From contig JH152843.1 of NCBI GenBank assembly GCA_000226015.1, forward strand, positions 154,266-177,837: a DNA stretch of 23,572 nucleotides, written 5' to 3'. Below are positions 10,933 to 20,976 of the stretch, piece by piece. Each line of letters opens with the position of its first letter. Position 1 is the first letter of the stretch. Below the pieces are notes generated by a model that was given only the letters and a program-made list of their open reading frames with translations, was not told the DNA's origin and did not search any database. Source of the stretch: Mnemiopsis leidyi. Lineage: Eukaryota; Ctenophora; Tentaculata; Lobata; Bolinopsidae. The translations under genes were made by a program, and so were the position numbers.

Positions 10933-11808
10933 CTAAGGTTTGAGATGTTGGGTGAGATACTCCCGAACAGTGTCAGTGTCCCACTTGTCGATAGCCAGGG
11001 ACTCCACTTCCACTCCCTCCTCGTTCTTCAGGATTAGAGTTGGGGAGGCCCCTCTAGCGTACTCGATCTCCAGATTTGCGTATTGTTTGTCTTTCTTTTC
11101 ATCGTTAACGAATGCCTGGGTGATAAAGAAATAGTGCTTCATTTAGTGCGACATTGTTGACTGTAGCACGGTGAAATGTCATCAGTACAGTGTTATTGTG
11201 TTTCAGTAAAACGATATTAAAAAATATATAAAATAAGTCTTACTGGTGATAATATGACACCAAGTGTATGATGTTGTAAGATTGTAAATAATTGATCCTA
11301 TCTTAAGGAGAAACAAAACGAAAAGTTTAGCAAATAATTAATCCAAGATACCTTGATTTGAGGGAAGCGACCTAATTTTCACCCGCAGACTTTGAGGGTT
11401 GCTGAAGCGTACTTGACCAGGGCATCTTCAACTTGATCTTTCTCGCAGCAAGAGTTGCACTGAAATCAACAGTTCTGTTAAACTACCATAGATTATGTAT
11501 TGCTAGATGCTCCAAAACCCATAATCCAATCAATAATGTACTTTGTGCTCAATACGAAGTTTTAGAGATGATTGGTCAATGATAACATTTCCATGACAAG
11601 ACATTACCCCCGCTCCTTTCACCCCCCCCCCTCCCCGATAATACACGGACGAACTTACCTCTCCTTCAAGATCCCCCAGATTGTGATCTCCCAGTTTGTC
11701 ACAAGAAGAACACTGCAGACCGGAAGTAAACCCGCTCTCTTTACAGTTCGCCTCCACCCAGTCCAGCAAGAGCAGGAGCAGGATGGGCACTGTCACCCAC
11801 CTACCCAT
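10933..11808 (-). CDS. SELENOF: Selenoprotein F (Sep15), selenocysteine-containing ER thioredoxin-like protein
   Basis: Coding exons 11659-11808, 11352-11459 and 10933-11115, all phase 0 with GT-AG introns of 199 and 236 bases. They join to 146 residues plus a TAG stop. Residues 1-20 are a Leu-rich signal peptide. A Cys-rich segment follows (CKESGFTSGLQCSSCDKLG, then CNSCCEK), which in this family binds UDP-glucose:glycoprotein glucosyltransferase in the ER. The thioredoxin-like domain carries the redox motif C-G-U. The U is an in-frame TGA at 11379-11381 (residue 77), inside VCGUKLGRFPQIK, which matches the family closely. The last exon (AFVNDE...WDTDTVREYL) fits the family C-terminus. The family functions in glycoprotein folding quality control. 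A tool that reads TGA as stop would truncate or miss this gene. The start codon lies inside a tandem repeat, with acceptor-like CTAG directly before it. Confidence 0.95.
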
Positions 11809-11920
11809 AGCTAGATACAGAATAGGTTAGGGATCTTATCTACCCATAGCTATATACAGGATAGGTTAGGGATCTTATCTAGTATCCACCCATAGCTTGA
11901 TAGAGGATAGGCTAGGGATC
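11798..11920. repeat. Tandem repeat duplicating the SELENOF start-codon region
   Basis: Three diverged copies, offsets 39 and 46 bases, on the minus strand. Each runs CCTA(A/G)CCTATcC...(A/T)AG then CTATGGGT. The authentic ATG is 11808-11806. Copies lie at 11847-11845 (reads M-G-R-stop) and 11893-11891 (reads M-G-G-Y-stop). Each ATG is preceded by a branch-like CTAAC or CTAGC, a short pyrimidine-rich stretch and AG, as in a 3' splice site. Confidence 0.85.
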
Positions 11921-12060
11921 TACTTTTACTTATAATGTGACAGTTTTCGAACAAAAATTGAAGTTGAAAAGTGGATTATATAGTTTAGTAAATGTTATCA
12001 ATTAAGTGCAGTAAATGTTATCAAAGCGTAAAGTAAGCAGAATTCGATTTTTTCCCGTCA

Positions 12061-12095
12061 AATGCCTTTTTGCGCCGAAGGCGCAAAAAGGCATT
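12061..12095. repeat. Perfect 16-bp inverted repeat with 3-base loop
   Basis: AATGCCTTTTTGCGCC (12061-12076), loop GAA, then the exact reverse complement at 12080-12095. It resembles a rho-independent terminator but lies in animal intergenic DNA upstream of SELENOF. It could be the core of a short palindromic repeat element or a structured RNA. Confidence 0.9.
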
Positions 12096-12945
12096 ACTAA
12101 GGGTTAACGATCGAGGGGGTGGTTGGAGAATGTGTATACTAGGTTTATGTCGTGTGTGCGTTACGTTCGTGCGCGCGCTCCTTTATCAAACTTAATCATG
12201 TATACGAATACAATAATAGCTGTGTTACCAGACTGAACTGCCTCCGGCCGACGAATTATGCAATGTATACATGATTGCCTCAGATATGTGTTCTAATCAT
12301 GCAACAATCGCAACAAGATGTACCATCAATCAAGAGATACGATCACAATTCTTTTAAACTGAAGTTTTATTGAGTAATTTGTCTTGAATGACAGATTACC
12401 TAGATTGAAAGATGAATGTAACACGATTTAAAACGTTCAGCCGGACAATTTTAATTAACGACTTATCCACACCATTTGTAAAAACACATGAACGTTGTAC
12501 GAATGAAGGTCGCATATACAATACAATAATGGCGACGTTATGCAGACTCAAGATATTTGAAACAAACAATGAAAGAAACCCGCTATTGTGTTCAAACTTT
12601 GCGCGTGCAGCGTGCAGTTTTCAAATCTTGCATCGAACGGCTGCATTAATTCGCGCGTTTAACACGTGCAGAACAATAAAATTGACCGAAATGATACGTC
12701 TGGTTAGTGGATGCGAAATGCGAGTTGCCTGTTGCGTATTTTTATTCCTCATTCCGTGAATTGTAATAACAATAAGCGATGGCATGACACGGGAAATTCA
12801 GCGGTCGCCTGACACAATGAAAGCGGCCGCAAGTCTTGTTATCTTGTCTTTTCAGTTTTTCATCCGAGCAATTTCTAAAATAGACGGTTAGCAACTCTAT
12901 TTTATTTTTATCAATCCCAACAAGGTACAAATTAAAGTTTGAAAC

Positions 12946-12951
12946 TTTATT
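12946..12951 (-). terminator. Poly(A) signal of the ThrRS gene
   Basis: Minus-strand AATAAA about 135 bases after the ThrRS stop codon. A second AATAAA lies at 12901-12906. The distance is typical for an animal 3' UTR. Confidence 0.55.
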
Positions 12952-13084
12952 TAACAGGAGCAATAAAACACCAGTAATTCAACGAAAATGTCAAATAAAA
13001 CTAATGAGCTAATTGGCAAGAAGTAAACGTGAAGAATGATTGAGAGAGAAAACTAGGATCTGAAGAAGACGACATCACCAGTTT

Positions 13085-15238
13085 CTACTCCAGAGTGTCT
13101 AGGTTAGATTTACTGTCTCGCAGCCGGGACAGTTTCTCAGAGATATCCTCGTATGTGAACTCTCCGTGAACAACATTGTCTCGGGTACGGACGTTAACTG
13201 TTCCTGTGTGGATGATTTGACGTTAACTGTTCCTGTGTGGATGATTTGACGTTAACTGTTCCAGTGTGGATGATTTGACGTTAACTGTTCCTGTGTGGAT
13301 GATTTGACGTTAACTGTTCCTGTGTGGATGATTTGACGTTAACTGTTCCTGTGTGGATGATTTGACGTTAACTGTTCCTGTGTGGATGATTTGACGTTAA
13401 CTGTTCCTGTGTGGATGATTTGACGTTAACTGTCCTGTGTGGATGATTTGACGTTACTGTTCCTGTGNNNNNNNNNNGTTCCCTGTGTCGATGATTTGAC
13501 GTTAACTGTTCCCTGTGTGGATGATTTGACGTTAACTGTTCCTGTGTGGATGATTTGACGTTAACTGTTCCTGTGTGGATGATTTGACGTTAACTGTTCC
13601 TGTGTGGATGATTTGACGTTAACTGTTCCTGTGTGGATGATTTGACGTTAACTGTTCCTGTGTGGATGATTTGACGTTAACTGTTCCTGTGTGGATGATT
13701 TGACGTTAACTGTTCCAGTGTGGATGATTTGACGTTAACTGTGTGCATTATTCGTTAGACTTTGACAGGACATTATACTAGGAAGATTTGAGGAAAATAG
13801 CCCTGGCAGAAGTAACTGAATCTGAAGAGTGGAAACTCCACTTAACTTCAGTAGCAGATGTAGTTGCTAAGTTACTAGGTTACTAGGTTACTAGGGTACA
13901 GCGTGTAGTTACTTGCAGAGTGTAGTTACTAGGTAACTAGGTAACTAGGGTACAGAGTGTAGTTACTAGGTAACTAGGTTACTAGGTTACTAGGGTACAT
14001 AGTGTAGTTACAGAGTGTAGTTACTAGGTCAGAACACAAAACGGGCATGATATAAGTATACTAGAGGTAAACACACAAAAACATGAGAACCACACTAGTG
14101 CCAAACAGAATGCAGGTACTACAATTACAGACTGATAAGCCCTGCAAAGCGTGGTATGTACTGCAGTTCAGTATGTTACACGACACTGCAGTTCAGTGCG
14201 TTACACGACACCGGCCCCCTCACGGAACATACCAGAACCCCAGCTCAGATTGATACGTGTAATCCTGGTGTGGGGGCAGTCCTCACTTAGGAGAACTTAA
14301 ATCTTGATGTGTTGAAATTAACACGTAGACAGACATTGACGGAAATTAGGGGGGGGTAAGATGACCACGATTTTTTGACCATTTGGCCTACGTCCGGGTG
14401 TCATGGTCAAATGGTCAAACATTTTTGACCATTGACCATGGGGCGAATTCACGTTTGTTAGTGGTCATGGTCATTTTCTTGACCATTGACCATGGGTAAA
14501 TTCCAGGGTGTCATGGTCATGGACAATTTTTTTGACCATTGACCATGGGGTAAATTTCAGGGTGTCATGGTCATGGTCAGTGCCTTACCCCCCCCCCCCA
14601 AATTAGTAGTGGTAGTAACATCCGACATTAAAGAAGTTACCCCTCCACACAACAGGTTTGGGATTTAATCGTACTTGTGAAACGTAATTGGAGATAAAGT
14701 TGAAATTCGCAGTTTCAATATAAGAATGACAAAGTTCTGCTGTCTAAAAGTACAGATAAAAGAAACTAACCTGAAGTTTGCTCCTTCTCGCCCACTACAA
14801 AGATAAAGTTGTATTGTGCGAGCTGAGCGTTCCTGACTTTCTTGTTCAGGGTGGAACTGAAATGTACAGAATTAGGGCGCCAGGTTTGAACAAACTCCTT
14901 AAGTTCATCGGCTGAAGTGCTTTCAAGCACTATCAGCAGCCGACAATTGACTTTTAGTCCCAGAATTAGAAAATCTTGGAATTTCAATCGAAAACCAGTT
15001 CGAACTGTACAGTGTACAGAAAGTATTTCAAGCTAAAAACAGTTCGAACTGTACAGAAAGTATTTTAAGCTAAAAAACAGTTCGAACTGTACAGAAAGTA
15101 TTTCAATCTAAAAAACAGTTCGAACTGTACAAACCCATCATCCAAGTCGGTGTCAATAGCAATTCCTTGTAAGTGTAACTTTCTCTGCAGTTCATTAGCG
15201 TAGTCATTAAACATGGGCATCACAGGTACCACCATCAC
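13085..15238 (-). CDS. TARS1: ThrRS exons 16-18: anticodon-binding domain
   Basis: Exon 16 starts [14 protein letters not shown]. The GG of its end joins exon 17 to give [19 protein letters not shown], the most conserved part of the class IIa anticodon-binding fold. Exon 18 gives [10 protein letters not shown] and ends SNLDTLE before TAG at 13085-13087. The exon 18 acceptor is ambiguous because 18 further copies of its surroundings lie upstream in the intron. The copy at 13203/13204 is chosen because it alone gives the family C-terminus. Confidence 0.93.
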
Positions 15239-18200
15239 CTGAGGGAAGAGCATTAGGAGCATCCAGAGGAGTAGCACTGGGAGTAACAACTCGGAGTAAC
15301 AACTCGGAGTAACAACTCGGAGTAACAACAACTTGGAGTAACAACTTGGAGTAACAACTTGGAGTAACAACTTGGAGTAATAACTTGAAATAGTAACTTG
15401 GAGTAACAAATTGAAGTAGTAACAACTCGGAGTAACAACAACTTGGAGAAGTAACAACTAAAAACTGTTCTGATAAATAAAACACCGCACCTGCCGAGGA
15501 GAGAGCCAGAAAGGCCACTTCCCAGCGAAATTTTCGGTGAGAATACCCGTCAACCGTTCAATAGATCCCAGCACAGCTCTGTGTACGATTACCGGTCTCT
15601 TCTCAGTACCGTCCGGGGCATTGTACGACAGTTGGAACCTGGAGTGTCGGGAGGAGTTAGGTGTTGCGGGGAATATTAGGTTTGTTAGGTTGGGAAAGAT
15701 CAGGTTTGTTAGGTTGGGGAATATTAGGTTTGTTAGGTTGGGAAATATTAGGTTTGTTAGGTTGGGAAATATTAGGTTTGTTAGGTTGGGAAATATTAGG
15801 TTTGTTAGGTTGGGAAATATTAGGTTTGTTAGGTTGGGAAATATTAGGTTTGTTAGGTTGGGAAATATTAGGTTTGTTAGGTTGGGAAATATTAAATCAA
15901 AGTTTGTAGAATTCTACTTGAACGTAGATCTGCTAGTCAGGGTTCAAATCAAACTGATATCTACAGCTGACAGCAGCATGTTTATCTTCAGCAGTATTTA
16001 CATAAAGGTGTTTTACCTAATGTATATCTACTATACAGCAGTATACAGCAGTATTTACATAAAGGTGTTTTACCTAATTTGTATATCTACTATACAGCAG
16101 TATACAGCAGTATTTACATAAAGGTGTTTTACCTAATGTATATTTACCATACAGCAGTATACAGCAGTATTTACATAAAGGTGTTTTACCTAATGGGAAG
16201 CTGGAAGTCAAGCTGTATGGTAGCACACTGGTGAGACCGGCGCAGTGCGTCGTGTACTGTAATGTCGATCTTGGGACCGTAGAAAGCGCCGTCCCCTGCA
16301 GCGTGGAGAGAGTGTTAGTGGGAGGGTGTTAGTATGAGAGTGTTAGTGGGAGAGAGTTAGTGGGACAGTGTTAGTGGGAGAGTGTTGGTGGGAGAGTGTT
16401 AGTGAGAGATTAATTGTAAAAGAGAGTTAGTGTGAACGTATACGCAGTTCTGAAATATCTCGTAACAGTTTGATAAATAAAACAATGACCCCCCTAAAAC
16501 CAGTAAGTCAAACACTGACCCCCCTAAAACCGGTAAACAAAACACTGACCACCCCTAAAACCGGTAACCAAAACACTGACCCCCTAAAGCCTGTAAATAA
16601 AACACTGACCCCTAAAACCGGTAAACAAAACACTGACCACCCCTAAAACCTGTAAATAAAACACTAACCACCCCTCAAACCTGTAAATAAAACACTGACC
16701 CCCTAAAGCCGGTAAACAAAACACTGACCACCCCCCCTAAAACTGGTAAACAAAACACTGACGCCCCCCCCCCCCCCCTAGAACCGGTAAATAAAAACCC
16801 CCTAAAACTGACCAGGGTTGAGTTCCCAGGGAGCCCCGAACTCGTCTAGAGCTTGTTTTAACCTGCTCTCCGCATCCTCCCAGACTTCTATCTCTCCCAT
16901 ATACTTTTCTGGCCGGGTAGATAGCTTTAACTCGTATGTAAATCTAGTGGAGGCGTTTGTCAGGTAGGTAGATTCAGGAATTTCGGTTAGGAACTTCATG
17001 GTAACTAAATGTGAGGATTAAGAATGTGATGAAGACTTACCCCAGAACGGAGTACACTGCTTGGAGGAAGTCCAGACAGCCCCTTATCTCCTCCACTATC
17101 TGGTCAGGAGTGCAGAATATGTGAGCGTCGTCCTGTTGGAACCTCCGTACTCGTGTCAGTCCTGACAGCGCTCCTGACAGCTCGTTTCTGTGTAAAACTC
17201 CGAAATCTAGAGGGAGTGTTGGGAGTTGAACTGATGAACTATCTCTTAGAGTTATACTTCATGGCTGACATCAAAAATAGAACACAAAGAACATCTTGAT
17301 TATCTGATAAGTCACCAAGAGAAAGAAAATACCACTTAAATCTTGCTAAGTTCTCTCCATTGTCTCCTATCTAAAGCAAAATTTCTTAAATCATACAAAT
17401 CGTCTGTATTCAAAAATGCCTTCAACACTACTATTATACAAATAATTTCAGTGACAGGATGGATTACTGAGGGGAACTGTGTTAAAGTGATTTAAGTGGA
17501 TCCCAACCCCCACCGACCACGCGTGTTCCTGGATACTTTTAGTTTCCTATCATAACAACCACGGTGTCTTATTGAATAAGCGCACAAACTGTAGAGAACA
17601 TTCGATAGAGATAAGGGAGCGTTCACATATTTTATACGGCAATCTACATTTTAACCTACTACTCCTATTTATTGTCTTGGAGTTATTCAGATGGATAAAC
17701 TGCTCAAGACTCCTGGACATATAGCGATAATATGACAGTTAGAAACAACAAAGAACTTCCCAGAAATAAGTTAATAACTTCCTACCTGCCAGCCGGACAG
17801 GAAGTTCTCTCCAAGACCTTGGTCTGTGTCCGAACATAAGGCAGTGTCCCGGACAGTTCATCGGTTTTAGAGCGTACTTTTCTTTTTCTACATCAAAACT
17901 GAACATGTTCTCTGCGTAGTGCTGAAAGTGTGATTATCTTTAAGTGTGATTATCTTCAAGTTATCTCTATGGAAATAAAGACACTTATAACAGGTGCTTT
18001 GAACCTTGTGAACAAAAGTTAAATGAGAACAGGTGCTTTGAACCTTGTGAACAAAAGTTAAATGAGAACAGACCTGCCAATGACCTGAAGTTTCCCATAG
18101 TTTGGTGTTGTACATGTTTGGAGTTATCACTTCGGTAAAACCTCGCTTTAGGTATTCCTCCTGCAGACATAACACGTGTTACTAATCTGGTTGTGTTTGT

Positions 18201-20929
18201 TACTTGTATTACACGTTATACTACAGTTGATATTGCTGGTTGCTATAGCAACACCACTAAGAGGAGATATAAAGATACTTGACACGCCCTCCCGTGGAAC
18301 CGGCCCTGAACCCTGCGCTAGAATCTGTTCCGGGGTGAGTTCGGTGTGTACCCATCAAAAAAGTTCCGGTTCAACAATATGCGAGACTGCGGTTTTGTGA
18401 GAAACCCGCTAGTTGTCGCAACGGCCGGGAGAAGGCGAACAATATGTGCACTTCTGTTGTAGTGTCGCATATTGATACAGACAGGTTTGATCTGTACACA
18501 GTTGTAGTGTCGCATATTGATACAGACAGGTTTGATCTGTACACAGTTGAGGACGCAACATGGAGCGAGATCGCTGAACGAGAATGTAACATTTATTGGA
18601 CAGCTTCTGGCTTCACTTGTTAAATACACACTCAATCAGGCAGTCAGGCTTCCATTACATTCTTGATTTGTCATGTTTTCCCACACGACCGGCGTCTCAC
18701 TTGTTTTCACGGTTATTACATCGGTCACAGAGCACATTCAGTAAAAATCTAAGATAGGGTAACACAAAGTAAAAAGAAACAAACTTGTATCCATTTCTGT
18801 AGTGTGTTAAAGATGATAGTGCCTTTAGGCAGCCAGAAACAAGAGCCAGCACTTAATTCGTGGAAGAAGAACAGCTCCTGCTGCAAACCTGCAAAAAAGG
18901 GGCTGAAAAAGAGGGGCTGAAAAAGAGGGGCTGTGTGGAGCACGATATTAGACATGCGCGGGTCAAGGTTCTATTCCACAATGATGTCATTGATTACTTT
19001 TCAACTTGTCTTGGGGTCGAATACTTAATGAAATGAAATTGTTTTATCAATGATAAAAAATATATCCCTTAGCAGAAAATAGTTCCGTTTCAAAATGTGA
19101 AATTAAACCCTCTCGGACTGATTGAAATTTTTACCAATTTTTCTGTGATCTCGTTTGGCTGCTTCCTCTTGAAATATTTTCCACTCCTTCATAAGTTTGT
19201 TGTCTGGGAAGGAAATACCGTAGATACGTTGCAGAGACTCTGCCTCTGCGTTACCTTCCCAGTAAGTTGAGGAGTTCTTGGTGACCTGAAACAGGGCTTA
19301 GTCATTGCAAGTATGTAACATTGGCAGCATGTAGTAGTTTTATTTGTGGTGAGAGAATAATTTAAAACTACACAAATTTAAAAGGTTAAAGTGTGTTCCA
19401 TATTAAATAATCAAGAACAGGAACCTTGAGAGTTTTTATTTTTCCTGTATTTCTAACGTGAGGACCTCTACAAAGATCAATGAGAGGACCACATCTGTAT
19501 ACAGTTGTGGTTGGAGTGTCGATCTTGTTCTTTATTATCCTCGTTTTAAACTCGTTATACTTGAACATCTCTAGTAAATCTTCCTGTAGCGAGAATATGT
19601 GTAATACTCAGATAAATACTCAGATATGTGTAACATAATCAGATATGCGATATACTATTATAGTTAGCAAGTTGGCTGTCTATGCCACCCTTAATCAGTA
19701 ATTTGTCTAGATTGTTTGTACAATTACAGACTGAGATTGTCATTAGATAACGCTTTTTCCAATAACACACAACAGTTAGCACAGAACAAATCCCACAATA
19801 TCAAACCTTAGTCATTTCAAGTCGCTGAAATGGTTGTTTCTTCTTCACTATACCCTTCATAATAGTTTCTAATCCGCTGTAGTCCGCCTCGCATACTGCC
19901 GCCTGAAGGTGTTGTTATAAAACAGTAAACAGTAACAGCAACAGAAATAGCAACAAGAGATTGGACTTTTTACAATTTGAATTTCACAGTAAAAAGGACA
20001 GAATACAAGTAATTACACAGGATACAAATTATTTCACAGGATACAAGTTATTGCACAGAAACCTTGCCTTGCCTTGCGCGGGGTCAGGCAACGTCTGACA
20101 ACAGAAACCTACCTCAGGCATGTGCATGTCGTAGTAGAAGCCGCTCTCTATGGGCGGACCGTAACACAAACACCCAACATATCGTCTCTCCATCGCCTCC
20201 CCCAAAACATGGGCAGTACTGTGCCAGAACACTTCTTTACCTTCTCGCGAATCAAAGTTCAGTAGCTCTATGTTGCAGTCTCCTTCTAGCGGTCGATCTA
20301 AGTCCCACAACACGCCGTTTACCTAATCGGTTGAATATTGATGGTAAATGGTAATATATTAATGGTTATATCGCCAACAGTAATACTTTATAGTTAGCCC
20401 TAGTTTATAGTTAGCAGGAAACAAGTTTTGCTGAAATTTATTGCAGGCATTCTCATGAAAGAAGATGACATGACAAATCGCGCGCGAAAAAAACGTGTGT
20501 TTGCGCGAAAACAGTGAACCCTCCAAACAATTGATCTAAAAAACTAGCAATAGCTTTACCTTGCTTATAACGCTGTTTTGTGCTAGACCTGCACTGATGC
20601 CGCTGGCCACGTCAAACGGCGTAGTAGTCCAGCTTTCTCCTTCAATAACCTTTCCATCCGGCAATGTTATCTGAACAGTTTTACTTTACATCAACTTCTA
20701 ATTAGTGAAGTAGTGAGGACATTCCGTTATCTAGAAATTAAAACGTTTACACACGTACTAAATGAGGCAGATAAGACTTTAATTTCATAAAAACACATTG
20801 CTCCATCCCCTGGCTGTACACTACTTGTATGTTTAGTGTATATACGTGTAATGTAGGAAGTTGCTTTTTGTTGTGCCGAACAAAAGGAGACACTCTCAAT
20901 AGCTTCGGAATTATATCATCCCTCGGTCT

Positions 20930-20976
<47 letters not shown>

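Larger units (their letters stand above)
11921..13084. other. Intergenic region between SELENOF and the ThrRS gene
   Basis: I recognise no gene. It holds the perfect hairpin at 12061-12095, the 3' UTR and poly(A) signals of the ThrRS gene near its right end, and GC-rich words such as GTGCGCGCGC near 12170. The open frames 12412-12759 (+) and 12742-12963 (-) show no domain or signal and are not called. Confidence 0.5.

Noticed and set aside
11530..11808. Uninterrupted 92-codon minus-strand frame as a separate small secreted protein
   Set aside because: Only its first 50 codons are exon 1 of SELENOF; the rest is intron after a clear GTAAGT donor.
12412..12759. Plus-strand open frame of 115 codons
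   Set aside because: No domain, signal peptide or conserved motif; intergenic and unsupported.
13191..13742. Regular 29-bp repeats that resemble a CRISPR array
   Set aside because: The units are directly adjacent with no spacers, lie in a eukaryotic intron and match the neighbouring exon border; they form a minisatellite.
14996..15127. GTTCGAA words suggesting tRNA B boxes
   Set aside because: They belong to the palindrome CAGTTCGAACTG of an intronic repeat; no A box or cloverleaf is present.
15065..15518. Overlapping minus-strand open frames rich in Leu, Tyr and Ser
   Set aside because: They are ThrRS exons 15-16 read through the 13-bp repeat of intron 15; the repeat-derived part is spliced out.
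15537..16121. Plus-strand open frame of 194 codons with periodic repeats
   Set aside because: It is antisense to ThrRS exon 15 and runs through the 24-bp minisatellite, whose period is a multiple of three and therefore stays open.
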